Notes: generated by a model not told the origin, from the sequence alone. DNA of 64,000 nt from Flavobacterium selenitireducens (GCF_014748335.1 NZ_JAAVIY010000005.1:184398-248397), one strand, 5' to 3'; shown: positions 33,929 to 43,097, counted from the first letter of the stretch. Numbers and translations: made by a program.

Positions 33929-34387
33929 TCATCGAAATAGAGGGCGTTGGACAAAAGGAGAGAAAGGCCACGGAATTGCAAGAAAGATGATCACAAGTGC
34001 TATCGAAAAGTAAACGAGCATGGTCTTGAACTTTGCGGACGATGTCGCTTCTCGTTTTGCTTTTGCCGATGCAATCGTCATCAGGATCACGGCCGCGAAC
34101 ATCAAAAGGATATGGACGGCTCCGAAGAATAAGGCGTCCGCGTTTTTAACGGCTTCTTTTTTGTTGGCCCAGAAATAAGCGACCATCGGGCTTTGCGTAT
34201 ACACGAACATGCCGATCATCAATTGGATGTGACCTATCGTGGCGGTCCAGTGCCGGATGGAGTTATCGCTTTTCGTGAAGTCACGTTTCCTGAAATAGCC
34301 CCGTGCCGATTTGTAAATAGCCAATAGCAACGCTATCAGGACGGCCCATCGGGTTATGGAATGTAAGAAGAGTCCAGTCGCATACAT
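33929..34387 (-). CDS. Four-helix membrane protein (often labelled cytochrome B)
   Basis: 152 aa. Four membrane helices, with His residues in LHSITRWAVLIAL, IRHWTATIGHIQLMIGM and GAVHILLMFAAV that could bind heme. Bacteroidota homologues are often annotated cytochrome B, but no heme binding is proven. First structural gene behind a promoter whose -7 box (TATATTTG, 34411-34404) abuts a 24-bp palindrome, so it is probably repressed by the TetR protein encoded just upstream. Confidence 0.75.
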   Translation of the reverse strand: MYATGLFLHSITRWAVLIALLLAIYKSARGYFRKRDFTKSDNSIRHWTATIGHIQLMIGMFVYTQSPMVAYFWANKKEAVKNADALFFGAVHILLMFAAVILMTIASAKAKREATSSAKFKTMLVYFSIALVIIFLAIPWPFSPFVQRPLFR

Positions 34388-34403
34388 AAGCGGTAATTTT
34401 GCG

Positions 34404-34437
34404 CAAATATACTAAAACATACTAATTGGTATGTTTT
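34404..34437 (-). promoter_or_regulatory. Promoter plus palindromic TetR operator
   Basis: The -7 box TATATTTG (34411-34404) is directly followed upstream by the near-perfect palindrome AAACATAC-TAATTG-GTATGTTT (34415-34436, outer A/T pair at 34414/34437). A protein bound there would cover the -33/-7 spacer and block transcription. Size and symmetry fit a TetR-dimer site. Confidence 0.7.
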
Positions 34438-34481
34438 TGGACTGAATTTTTTTTGCCCGTCCCGTGATTTTGCGACGCGGT

Positions 34482-35081
34482 TTAGCTAAGTGTTCGCAAA
34501 TAGTTTCGAAGTTGGGCCAGGTAAGCGCGATATATTTTTTTGCCTTCTTCCAGCTTTCCAAGGTTGCGGGCACCCCAATAACTGCCCATAACGAACGCTG
34601 CGACCTCGTTGGAATTTACCGACGGGTTGATTTTGCCGATCGCTTTGCCAGATTCGAGCGTTGTCGCTATAACGTGCTCCAGGGTTTTGGTAAGGTTGTG
34701 AAGCGCGCTCCGGAAATAGACGTGAGCGGACATTTCGTGGGCAAGGTTTGCCGCAGGGCATCCTGATTCCTGTGTGATAGTAGGATTGGTAAGCAGCAGG
34801 GATTCAAAAACCTTGTAAATATCCTCAGTCGGGTTTTGGGAATTTTGCAATGGCGTTGCGATCGTGTCCATCATTCCCGGCGACATGATTTCCCGGATCA
34901 GCGCTAGGCCCATTTCGTCCTTATTTTTGAAATGGTAATAAAACGCGCCTTTGGTTACGCGGGTTTCGGCGATGATGACATCCACGCTCGTCGTCTGGTA
35001 GCCGTTTTTGTAAATCAGTTCGAAAGCCTTGCTCAGGATTTCAAGTCTCGTGGAAGCGGCTTTGGACGACGGTTTGCTCAT
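34482..35081 (-). CDS. TetR/AcrR-family regulator
   Basis: 199 aa. The N-terminal HTH (RLEILSKAFELIYKNGYQTT, then TRVTKGAFYYHFKNKDEMGL) is typical TetR; the C-terminal ligand domain is variable. Family members repress a neighbouring gene until a small ligand binds. The palindrome just downstream of this gene, in front of the membrane-protein operon, is the likely target. Confidence 0.93.
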   Translation of the reverse strand: MSKPSSKAASTRLEILSKAFELIYKNGYQTTSVDVIIAETRVTKGAFYYHFKNKDEMGLALIREIMSPGMMDTIATPLQNSQNPTEDIYKVFESLLLTNPTITQESGCPAANLAHEMSAHVYFRSALHNLTKTLEHVIATTLESGKAIGKINPSVNSNEVAAFVMGSYWGARNLGKLEEGKKIYRAYLAQLRNYLRTLS

Positions 35082-35130
35082 TCGGCAAAGAAACGGATTT
35101 TGTCCCTGTACTCAAAACGTTCCCATATTC

Positions 35131-35239
35131 CGGGGCCTAGCCCTGACCGAGCCGTTGTCGGAGCTCTTTTGAAACCTCGAAGGTTTTCAAAACCTTTGAG
35201 GATTCAAAAAGCGACCGGCGAGGGCAGGTTCCCGGCTCC
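35131..35239 (+). repeat. Modular inverted-repeat element, copy D, with AAACCTC hairpin as its centre
   Basis: Left arm CCTAGCCCTGACCGAGCCG then GAGCTCTTTTGAA; right arm TTCAAAAAGCGACCGG then GGTTCCCGGCTCC. The centre (35172-35203) is the AAACCTCGAAGGTTTTCAA...CCTTTGAGG hairpin that also occurs alone at 17917 and 44034. This copy shows the element is built of exchangeable modules. Confidence 0.65.
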
Positions 35240-35270
35240 AAAAAAAACGCCCGAGTTTCCCCAGGCGTTC
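35240..35270 (-). terminator. Terminator of the S9 peptidase gene
   Basis: On the minus strand AACGCCTG and CGGGCGTT pair around a short loop and run into eight T. Confidence 0.85.
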
Positions 35271-35289
35271 CAAATTGTTTTTGAATCGT

Positions 35290-37419
35290 TTATTTGTTGT
35301 TTTCAATCACGTAATCGAGCACTTTCTGCATCAAATGCACGCGATCGCGACCGGAAACATTGTGCTTGTGCATCGGATAAGGGAAGAAGTCAACTTGTTT
35401 TTGGGCTTCGACGAACTTTTTGACAAGCGCGAAGTTTTGTTGCATGACCACGACGTCATCGCTCGTCCCGTGGATCAAGAGCAATTTTCCTTTGAGGTTC
35501 TTTACATAATTTAGCGTACTTGATTCGTCGAAACCTTTTTGGTTTTCGGCCGGCGTGTCCATATAGCGTTCGCCGTACATGATTTCGTAAAATTTCCAGT
35601 CGGTGACCGGGCCGCCTGCGACTCCAACTTTGAAAACGTCGGGTTGGCGCAGCATCAGCGAAGTCGTCATAAATCCGCCGAAACTCCATCCGTGGACGGC
35701 CAAGCGGTTGGCATCGACATACGGCAGTGATTTCAAGTATTCCACGCCTTTGATCTGGTCGTCGATTTCGTGAACGCCGACGCGTCCGTGGATCACGCTT
35801 TCAAATGCGACGCCGCGGTTGTCCGATCCACGATTGTCGACGGTAAAGACCAGGTAGCCCTGTTCCGCCATCCAATACATCCACAAATTGGCTCCGTCGA
35901 GATAGGAATTCGTGATGAGTTGGGCATGCGGCCCGCCGTACACGTAGACGAAAACGGGATATTTTTTGCTCGGGTCGAAGTTGCTTGGTTTGATCAGGCG
36001 GGTGTACAAATCGGTCTTTCCGTCAGCGGCCTTGATTGTCTTGATCTCGGATGAGCCCATGACGACATCTTTGTACTTATTCGGGCTTTCTATCAGCGTC
36101 TCGGACTTGCCGGATTTGTTCCAGATCAGCGATTTGCCCGGAGTCGAATGGTTTGAATATTCGTCGAAAACGAAATTTCCGTCGGTGGAAATCGCCACGT
36201 TATGGACGCCTTCATCTTTGGTCAGCAGCGTCTGTTTTCCTTTGAGGTCGACTTTGTAAGCCAACATATTCGTCGGATTCGGGCCTGTCGCCTTAAAGTA
36301 GAACTCGGTTCCCGATGGGTTGGCTCCGATGATATCGCGCGCCATGAACTTGTTCGACGTCAATTTCTTGAGCAGTTTGCCTTCGAGGTTATAGTAGTAA
36401 AAATTGTTGAAACCGTCCTGTTCGCTGGTCCAGACGAAGTTGTTCGACTTCGCGTTCGGGAAAAACGCAGGGTGTTCCGGTTCTGTCCAGGCATTCGATT
36501 TTTCTTCGAGGATCGTCCGAATGAAAGCGCCCGAATTGGCGTCGTACAGATTCAGGTGCATGTGGTTTTGGGCACGGTTGACCTCGGCGATCAACACATA
36601 TTTTTCGTCAGGCGTCCAGGCGAGGTTCGTCAGGTAATCGTCCGAGGCGCCTTTTGGCGAAATAAAAACCGATTTTCCGGAAGTCAGATTGTAAATCCCG
36701 ACTTTGGGCTTTTCACTTTTTTGTCCAATCATCGGATATTTGATGCTTTGGAGTTTTCCTGGCGTTTCATTTATGTCGAGCAGCGGATAGTCGGCAACTT
36801 CCGATTCATCTTTTTGATAAAACGCAAGCAAATTGGCTTTCGGCGACCAGAAAATTCCGCCCGAAATCCCAAACTCATTGCGCGCGATCGAGGCTCCCGA
36901 CACGATTTCTTTACTGGTTTCGTTGGTGACGGCCTTAACCGAACCTTCCTTCCAGAAATACAGGTTGTTCGCCTGTGTGAACGCGGCGACTTTTCGGGCT
37001 TCGTCCCAAGTCGTGTTTTCAGCTTCAGAAGGCAATTCGGCAATCAATTTTCCGGTCTTCGTCTTAAAGTTGAATTCGTAGGATTTCCCACCTGAAGTGA
37101 GGATAAAAGTGTCTGAATTTTTAAAGGCGACACCGCCGAACGACTTGAATTCGGCTCCCGTCGCTTTGTTGACGTCGGCCAACGCCACGAGTTCTAACGC
37201 GGTTTTGTTCGTTGCCGATGCCGTCATGAGCTTGCGTCCGCCATCGGCATAAAATACATAATTGCCGGTGTTCGGAATCCATTGGAAACCGCGCATGCCA
37301 TCGGCGCGGAACTGTCCGAATTGTTGCAAAACGCCTTGCTCTAAAGTCAATTTTTGGGTTTGGGCCGAGGTCGAAACGGCCACAAAAAGGCTTACCGCCA
37401 GTGTTATTCTCTTGATCAT
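35290..37419 (-). CDS. S9 family peptidase (dipeptidyl-peptidase IV-like, secreted)
   Basis: 709 aa from the ATG at 37419 (MIKRITLAVSLFVAVSTSAQ, a signal peptide). N-terminal beta-propeller (about residues 40-440) and a C-terminal alpha/beta hydrolase with nucleophile Ser in VHGWSFGGFMT, Asp in HGTSDDVVV and His in PMHKHNVSG. DPP-IV-type enzymes remove N-terminal dipeptides, often X-Pro, in the periplasm. A perfect -7 box TACATTTG is at 37445-37438. Single gene with its own terminator. Confidence 0.93.
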   Translation of the reverse strand: MIKRITLAVSLFVAVSTSAQTQKLTLEQGVLQQFGQFRADGMRGFQWIPNTGNYVFYADGGRKLMTASATNKTALELVALADVNKATGAEFKSFGGVAFKNSDTFILTSGGKSYEFNFKTKTGKLIAELPSEAENTTWDEARKVAAFTQANNLYFWKEGSVKAVTNETSKEIVSGASIARNEFGISGGIFWSPKANLLAFYQKDESEVADYPLLDINETPGKLQSIKYPMIGQKSEKPKVGIYNLTSGKSVFISPKGASDDYLTNLAWTPDEKYVLIAEVNRAQNHMHLNLYDANSGAFIRTILEEKSNAWTEPEHPAFFPNAKSNNFVWTSEQDGFNNFYYYNLEGKLLKKLTSNKFMARDIIGANPSGTEFYFKATGPNPTNMLAYKVDLKGKQTLLTKDEGVHNVAISTDGNFVFDEYSNHSTPGKSLIWNKSGKSETLIESPNKYKDVVMGSSEIKTIKAADGKTDLYTRLIKPSNFDPSKKYPVFVYVYGGPHAQLITNSYLDGANLWMYWMAEQGYLVFTVDNRGSDNRGVAFESVIHGRVGVHEIDDQIKGVEYLKSLPYVDANRLAVHGWSFGGFMTTSLMLRQPDVFKVGVAGGPVTDWKFYEIMYGERYMDTPAENQKGFDESSTLNYVKNLKGKLLLIHGTSDDVVVMQQNFALVKKFVEAQKQVDFFPYPMHKHNVSGRDRVHLMQKVLDYVIENNK

Positions 37420-37437
37420 GGGAATGTAGTTGGATTG

Positions 37438-37445
37438 CAAATGTA
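37438..37445 (-). promoter_or_regulatory. -7 box of the S9 peptidase gene
   Basis: TACATTTG on the minus strand, 18 nt before the ATG. Confidence 0.5.
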
Positions 37446-38106
37446 AGGATTTGCAGGTTGGTCGAGGAAACAAGGAATTCGTTACGCGAGGTAGGTTTGA
37501 AGTTTAAGGTTTGAAGTTTAAGGTTTAACGTTCAAAGTTCGAGATTTAAAGTTGTAAAGTGCCGGCGACAATTTTACTTGCTTTTTTGAGTGTGTTTAGG
37601 CATTTAAGGTTTGAGTCTGTGGCTTTATTAGTTCAAAGTGTTGAGTTGCGGAGGAAAACTTCGTCTGCTTTTACTCGCTTAACTATTAAATAAGTTTTGC
37701 AGATAAGTTAAAATTTAGAATCATTTAGCCTGATAGCGGAGGAAGGTTTCAGGCTTAAAATTGGGGGAAAATCACAATGATTTTTCAAAACGTTATCGGC
37801 AATTGGAGGCTACTTTTCGTCGGTAGCGAAATATCTTTTTTGTTGTTTAATTTTCTTCGATTCCCTAATGGCTAAATAACCTTGTAAATTGGTCAAGGTT
37901 TTAAACTGGATATAAATGGTCGAAGCCGTAGCGCATTCCTTGTCGGTGCGAGCAAATAGTATGAGCCAAAGCTATAAGTCGTCGGACAAACCAAACCTCG
38001 GTTGATCAGGTGTCGGATAAAAAAAGTTTAAGGTCTAAGTAGAATCGGAAGGTTTTTGTGACCCAACGAATTCCAACCTTAAACCTTAAACCTTAAACCT
38101 TAAACT
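37446..38106. other. Gene-free, AT-rich gap with tandem repeats at both ends
   Basis: About 660 bp without a credible gene. Heptamer repeats (TTTAAGG / GTTTGAAG) occupy 37495-37553, and TTAAACC units 38080-38112, the latter running over the cphA stop. The middle shows no clear promoter, terminator or RNA fold. Confidence 0.6.
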
Positions 38107-38112
38107 TTAAAT
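38080..38112. repeat. Heptamer tandem repeat (CTTAAAC)
   Basis: Four near-perfect CCTTAAA units head to tail, overlapping the final codons of cphA. Confidence 0.8.
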
Positions 38113-40731
38113 ATGCCCTTCCTCGTTTTCCTTGTCCAAATATTCCTGCACGATATCGATCGCGTTGGTCACGACATCGCTTAGCGCGGTAATGTAAGTG
38201 CCTTCCTCGGCGGAATTGATCGCGTGCTTGATCGCATCGACCTCTTTTGTGATGATTTCGTAGGTCACGTTCTTGCCCGATCCTGAAATGCCCTCGAGAA
38301 TCAGGTTGACGATTTCGTCTTCGGTGCGTCCGCGCAGGTGTTTTTCCTGTCGGATGATGATGTGGTCGAACATGCGCCCGGCGATCTTGCCGCATTCTTT
38401 GATGTCTTCGTCCCGTCGGTCGCCCACTCCGGCGATGATACCGATCTTCTTGGTCGCCTCGACGCTTTGCAGGTAATCTTCCACACCGAGATAGCCCGAT
38501 GGATTGTGTGCGAAATCGACGAGAACCTTAAATCGCTTGAACTCGAAAATGTTCATGCGGCCCGGTGTTTGGGCCACACTCGGGATAAAGGTTTGCAGCG
38601 ACAGGCTGATGTCGTCGGTCTTGAATCCGTAAAGGTAAGCCGCCAAAGTTGCCGCAAGCGCGTTCGCGATCATGAATTTGGCCTTTCCGCCCAGCGTCAA
38701 CGGGACGTGAGTAGCCCGTTCCACGCGTATTTTCCATTCGCCGCGTTTGACGGTAATGAACCCGTTTTCGTAAACGGCGACGATTTTACCTTCCTTGCTC
38801 AGGCGTTTCGCGTTCGGATGATCTTCGTCCATCGCAAAATAGGCGATATTGCAATTGAGGTCTTTGGCGATGTTCATGCAGTGCTCGTCTTCGGCGTTCA
38901 GGATCGCCCAGCCGTCTTTCTTGACGCTCTTGACAACGGTAGCCTTTACGCGAGCCAAGTCGTCCAAAGTATGAATGTCGGACAAGCCCAAATGATCTTC
39001 CTGTATGTTCGTGACCACGGCAATGTCGCATCGGCTGAAGCCAAGTCCGGAGCGCAAGATGCCGCCACGGGCCGTTTCAAGAACCGCAAATTCGACGGTC
39101 GGATCCTTCAAAATGTATTCTGCCGAAAGCGGGCCCGTCGTATCGCCCTTTTCCATCATGTGATTTTGCACGTAAATCCCGTCGGACGTCGTAAAACCGA
39201 CACGGAAGCCGTTGTTTTTGACGATATGTGCCAAAAGGCGTGTCGTCGTCGTCTTTCCGTTGGTTCCGGTAACGGCGATGATCGGAATTCTGCTTGGTTT
39301 TCCAGGCGGATACAACATGTCGATGACCGGAGCCGCGACATTTCTCGGCAAGCCTTCGCTCGGCGCGAGGTGCATCCGGAAGCCCGGAGCCGCATTTACC
39401 TCGAGAATGCATCCGCCGTTTTCCTTCAAAGGTTGCGTCAGATTTTCGGCCATGATGTCGATGCCGCAAACGTCGAGTCCGATGATGCGCGAGATGCGTT
39501 CGGCAAGGAAGATATTCTCGGGATGCATCATGTCGGTAACGTCCACGGAAGTGCCGCCGGTAGAAAGATTTGCGGTCGATTTCAAATACACGATCTCGCC
39601 ATTTTTCGGGACGGTTTCCAGCGTGTACTCCATTTTGGCGAGCAAATCCTCTGTATCGCGGTCAACCGAAATTTCGGTCAGCACATTCTCGTGCCCGTAA
39701 CCGCGGCGCGGATCGTTATTCGTTTCATCTATAAGGTGTTGGATGGAATCGGCCCCATTTCCGACCACATGGGCCGGAACGCGTTTTGCGGCCGCCACGA
39801 GCTTGTTGTCGATGACCAAAACCCGGAAATCGAATCCCGTGATGAACTTTTCCACAATCGTACGGCGTCCGTAGGTTTGCGCAAATGCGAGGCCCGCCAC
39901 GGCATCTTCCCAAGTCTTGACGTTGATCGAGGCACCTTTTCCGTGATTTCCGGCAAGCGGCTTCAACACGATCGGATAGCCGATTTTTTCGATGACTTCC
40001 TTAAGGCCGTCTTCGTCCACGACAATGCTGCCGCTGGCAACCGGCACGGAGTTCATGTCGAGCATGCGCTTGGTTTCTTCTTTGTTACAGGCGATATCGA
40101 CGGCGATGTTTGAAGTTTTGCACGTAATGGTCGCCTGGAAGCGCATTTGGTTCACGCCGTAACCGAGTTGCACCAGCGAATTCGTACCCAATCGGATCCA
40201 TGGGATATCGCGGGCCACGGCCTCTTCGACAATACTTCCCGTCGATGGCCCGAGACGGTCGCGTTCGCGGATCTCACGCATTTTCCGGATGTCCGCCTCG
40301 AGATCGTATTCGACGCCTTCGATCAGGGCCTCTGCAATCCGGACGGCACTTTCGGCTGCGAACAAACCGACGTTTTCCTCTGTATAGCTGAATACGACAT
40401 TGTACGTGCCGGGCGTTTTAGTCTCACGCGTGCGTCCGAAACCGGTTTCCATCCCTGCGAGCGTCTGGATTTCGAGCGCGATGTGTTCGATGACGTGACC
40501 CATCCAGGTGCCGCGGTCGATTCGCGAAAAAAATCCGCCGGGCGTGCCTTCCGAACAGCGATGTTCATATAAGGTAGGGAGTAATTGCTCGATGCGCTCG
40601 CGAAATCCCGGGATCTTGTTTGTCGGTTTTTCCTCCATGTCCTCGAGGTCGAGGCGCATTTGTATCAATTTCTTGCGTTGCACGCTCCAGATGTTCGGGC
40701 CGCGCAATGCCTGTATCTTCAAGATTTTCAT
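38107..40731 (-). CDS. cphA: Cyanophycin synthetase
   Basis: 874 aa, the usual CphA1 length. It polymerises Asp and Arg into multi-L-arginyl-poly-L-aspartate with two ATP-using centres. Order: N-terminal domain (1-160); ATP-grasp domain (about 215-475; PIVLKPLAGNHGKGASINV) that adds Asp; Mur-ligase-like domain (from about 485; P-loop VTGTNGKTTTTRLL near residue 490) that adds Arg; C-terminal RDEDIKECGKIAG region. Divergent from cphB across a 324-bp gap holding palindromes. The polymer is a cytosolic N/C/energy store. Confidence 0.95.
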   Translation of the reverse strand: MKILKIQALRGPNIWSVQRKKLIQMRLDLEDMEEKPTNKIPGFRERIEQLLPTLYEHRCSEGTPGGFFSRIDRGTWMGHVIEHIALEIQTLAGMETGFGRTRETKTPGTYNVVFSYTEENVGLFAAESAVRIAEALIEGVEYDLEADIRKMREIRERDRLGPSTGSIVEEAVARDIPWIRLGTNSLVQLGYGVNQMRFQATITCKTSNIAVDIACNKEETKRMLDMNSVPVASGSIVVDEDGLKEVIEKIGYPIVLKPLAGNHGKGASINVKTWEDAVAGLAFAQTYGRRTIVEKFITGFDFRVLVIDNKLVAAAKRVPAHVVGNGADSIQHLIDETNNDPRRGYGHENVLTEISVDRDTEDLLAKMEYTLETVPKNGEIVYLKSTANLSTGGTSVDVTDMMHPENIFLAERISRIIGLDVCGIDIMAENLTQPLKENGGCILEVNAAPGFRMHLAPSEGLPRNVAAPVIDMLYPPGKPSRIPIIAVTGTNGKTTTTRLLAHIVKNNGFRVGFTTSDGIYVQNHMMEKGDTTGPLSAEYILKDPTVEFAVLETARGGILRSGLGFSRCDIAVVTNIQEDHLGLSDIHTLDDLARVKATVVKSVKKDGWAILNAEDEHCMNIAKDLNCNIAYFAMDEDHPNAKRLSKEGKIVAVYENGFITVKRGEWKIRVERATHVPLTLGGKAKFMIANALAATLAAYLYGFKTDDISLSLQTFIPSVAQTPGRMNIFEFKRFKVLVDFAHNPSGYLGVEDYLQSVEATKKIGIIAGVGDRRDEDIKECGKIAGRMFDHIIIRQEKHLRGRTEDEIVNLILEGISGSGKNVTYEIITKEVDAIKHAINSAEEGTYITALSDVVTNAIDIVQEYLDKENEEGHI

Positions 40732-40832
40732 TGGTTTGTTTGATTAGGATTCTGCTGATGGATGTTTTAAAATTCAAGAAAAACCCACAGGATTTTCGTT
40801 AAATCTGTGAAAGTATTGCCTAAAATAGCGGA

Positions 40833-40854
40833 TTTCGATATCGAAACAAAATTA
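40833..40854 (-). promoter_or_regulatory. cphA -7 box with adjoining palindrome
   Basis: TAATTTTG (40854-40847), a perfect TAnnTTTG box on the minus strand, is followed at once by the perfect 14-bp palindrome TTTCGATATCGAAA (40846-40833), which would lie over the transcription start. A candidate operator for cphA. Confidence 0.5.
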
Positions 40855-40880
40855 TTTTCATGTTAAACATTTGATTTGGG

Positions 40881-40927
40881 CTGCGTTTCGTGAGGATTTT
40901 CCTCAAAAACCGGCATTTTTCACGCAG
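40881..40927. repeat. Inverted repeats in the cphA-cphB gap
   Basis: TGAGGA-TTT-TCCTCA (40891-40905) is nested between CTGCGT (40881-40886) and ACGCAG (40922-40927). It could be a regulatory site or an RNA structure of either divergent transcript. The rest of the gap (40732-41054) shows nothing else clear. Confidence 0.4.
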
Positions 40928-41054
40928 TCATGAATCCGGTTAACGCTTTTCAAATCAGAATATTAATGCGTGCAATCCCGTCTTTGCCGTCAGAAAAACC
41001 GGGCGTTTGTCCATTTATTCCTATTTTTACGCCCTCCAAGTTTATGGGATTATA

Positions 41055-41951
41055 ATGGAAATAAAAGGAAAACTCATCATCATAGGCGGGGCCGTCGACA
41101 AAGGCAGCTTTACCGAGAACGATATTGACGTCAGCGCCAGCAAAAACATCAATTTTTTCGAGACCGGCATCCTCAAGCGCATCCTCAACGAGGCCAAGCA
41201 CAACGAAAAATCCCGTATCGAGATCGTCACTACGGCGTCAAAGATTCCGCGCATCATCGGGCCTGAATACGTTAAAGCATGGGACTATCTCGGAGCGAAA
41301 AACGTCGGCGTCCTTCATTTGGAGAAGCGCGAATTGGCTTCCGATCCCGAAACGCTCGAAAGAATCAAAGCCGCAGATGTCGTCATGTTCACCGGAGGCG
41401 ACCAGTTGCGGCTCACTTCCATTTTGGGAGGAACACCGTTTCACGACCTTTTGCTGGAGAAATACCACAACGAGGATTTCATTTATTCGGGAACTTCGGC
41501 AGGAGCCGCGGCCGCTTCGAACTCTATGATTTACCAGGGAAGCAGTTCCGAAGCGTTGCTGAAAGGAGAAGTCAAAATCACAAGCGGTCTCGGATTCATC
41601 GACGGCGTGACCATCGACACCCACTTCGTCCAACGCGGAAGAATCGGGCGCTTGTTCCAGGCCGTGGTAGGAAATCCGAGGGTTTTGGGCATCGGACTGG
41701 GCGAAGATACGGGCCTCTTGATCACGAACGGAACCGAAATGGAAGCGATCGGCTCGGGCCTTGTGATCCTCGTCGACGGACGCGAAATCAAAGACACCAA
41801 TCTTACCCAGGTGGAACTTGGCCAACCCGTCTCGATCAACCATCTTGTGACGCACGTGATGAGTCAATACGACACCTACAACCTCAAAACCCATAAAATG
41901 CTGATCAAGTCTTCCCAATATGCGGAGGATTTGGGCATCCCGACGGATTAG
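41055..41951 (+). CDS. cphB: Cyanophycinase
   Basis: 298 aa from the ATG at 41055 (MEIKGKLIIIGGAVDKGSF); the frame opens slightly earlier. An S51-family serine peptidase that cuts cyanophycin to beta-Asp-Arg dipeptides. Nucleophile Ser148 lies in YSGTSAGAAAASN; VMFTGGDQLRLTSILGGT and GVTIDTHFVQRGRIGRL are family signatures. No signal peptide, so it is the intracellular type acting on stored polymer. The next gene, 56 nt on, handles the dipeptides. Confidence 0.95.
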   Translation: MEIKGKLIIIGGAVDKGSFTENDIDVSASKNINFFETGILKRILNEAKHNEKSRIEIVTTASKIPRIIGPEYVKAWDYLGAKNVGVLHLEKRELASDPETLERIKAADVVMFTGGDQLRLTSILGGTPFHDLLLEKYHNEDFIYSGTSAGAAAASNSMIYQGSSSEALLKGEVKITSGLGFIDGVTIDTHFVQRGRIGRLFQAVVGNPRVLGIGLGEDTGLLITNGTEMEAIGSGLVILVDGREIKDTNLTQVELGQPVSINHLVTHVMSQYDTYNLKTHKMLIKSSQYAEDLGIPTD

Positions 41952-41998
41952 GTTTAAGGTTTAAAGTTTAAGGTTTAAAGTTTAAGGTTTAAAGTTGG
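41949..41998. repeat. Heptamer tandem repeat (TTTAAGG)
   Basis: Six alternating TTTAAGG/TTTAAAG units begin at the cphB stop codon and fill the cphB-iaaA gap. Confidence 0.85.
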
Positions 41999-42007
41999 AT
42001 TCATTCG

Positions 42008-42859
42008 ATGTCACACATGAAAATCATCATACACGGAGGTTTTTTCTCCGAATCTTCGACAAACAACGAAACAAAAGTCGCCAAACAGCAAGCGCTGATA
42101 CGCATCGCAAAGGCATCATTTGAATTCCTCACGCACAATTCCGCTTTGGAAACCGTCGTGCATGCCGTCTCTTTGCTCGAGGACGACGAGTTGTTCAACG
42201 CGGGAATCGGTTCCCAGATCCAATCGGACGGAAAAATCAGGATGAGCGCGTCGATAATGGACGGGGATTCCAAAAAAATGAGCGGCGTGATCAACATCGA
42301 AAACGTCAAAAATCCCGTTCAGGTCGCCCAATTATTGCTTGATTCAGAAGACAAGGTCCTCGGAGGCGAAGGCGCCACTGCTTTCGCCCGAAAACTCGGC
42401 TTCGACGAATTCTCTACCGAAATCCCGCAAAGACGAGCCGAATACGAGGCCAAAAGAACACCAACCGGAACCGGAACCGTAGGCTGTGTCGCGCTCGACC
42501 AACACGGGCGAATCGCCGTTGCAACCTCTACTGGCGGAAAAGGTTTCGAAATTCCGGGGCGCATTTCCGATTCGGCTACCGTAGCCGGGAATTACGCCAG
42601 CGAACGTTGCGGCGTGAGTTGCACCGGAGTAGGCGAGGACATCGTTTCCGGGGCGGTCGCAGCCAAGATCGTGACGCGCGTCACAGATGGGTTTTCGCTC
42701 AGCGACGCATTCGCCAAAACGTTCGACGAACTTCTACCTTTCGACGGTTTTGCGGGTGCGATCGCGATTGACAGCGAAGGGAATGTCTTCCATCAGCATT
42801 CGCATCCTAAAATGGTTTTCGCGTCGTTCGACGGGGAACAATTTGAGGTTTTTGAGTAA
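42008..42859 (+). CDS. iaaA: Isoaspartyl peptidase / plant-type asparaginase
   Basis: 283 aa Ntn-hydrolase precursor that self-cleaves before the nucleophile Thr157 (GTG-TVGCVALD). VVHAVSLLEDDELFNAGIGS and ATSTGGKGFEIPGRISDSA are typical of the family. It hydrolyses beta-aspartyl dipeptides; beside cphB its likely substrate is beta-Asp-Arg, giving Asp and Arg. The start could be 42008 or the Met three codons later. Same operon as cphB. Confidence 0.93.
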   Translation: MSHMKIIIHGGFFSESSTNNETKVAKQQALIRIAKASFEFLTHNSALETVVHAVSLLEDDELFNAGIGSQIQSDGKIRMSASIMDGDSKKMSGVINIENVKNPVQVAQLLLDSEDKVLGGEGATAFARKLGFDEFSTEIPQRRAEYEAKRTPTGTGTVGCVALDQHGRIAVATSTGGKGFEIPGRISDSATVAGNYASERCGVSCTGVGEDIVSGAVAAKIVTRVTDGFSLSDAFAKTFDELLPFDGFAGAIAIDSEGNVFHQHSHPKMVFASFDGEQFEVFE

Positions 42860-42985
42860 CGTATTTCGTTGAGCGATTAAGGGAGTCCGGATCACGTCAC
42901 TTTGCGTTTTACGTCCTTAAATCTTTAAATGATCTTAATTCTTTGGGCGTTGCGCCGCATCGAAACCTGTCCCAAATCCTAAATT

Positions 42986-43086
42986 GTCGCCGGCGCCGGG
43001 CTATCCGCTATATCTTTTGCCTCGCATTGTCGGGTAAGCGAAAGTTCCCGTTTTGCAAAAGGATGCCGCTGCTATCCCTAACGCCA
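42986..43086 (-). repeat. Modular inverted-repeat element, copy E
   Basis: Minus-strand left arm GCGTTAGGGATAGCAGCGGC then CCTTTTGC; right arm GCAAAAGATATAGCGG then ATAGCCCGGCGCCGG. It sits between the convergent iaaA and SDR genes and ends 12 nt before the SDR stop. Confidence 0.7.
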
Positions 43087-43097
43087 ACCCTACTGAC

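Noticed and set aside
36202..37095. 297-codon frame opposite the S9 peptidase
   Set aside because: Antisense shadow of a clear, full-length peptidase gene.
38338..40113. 591-codon frame opposite cphA
   Set aside because: Antisense shadow; long only because of the codon bias of cphA.
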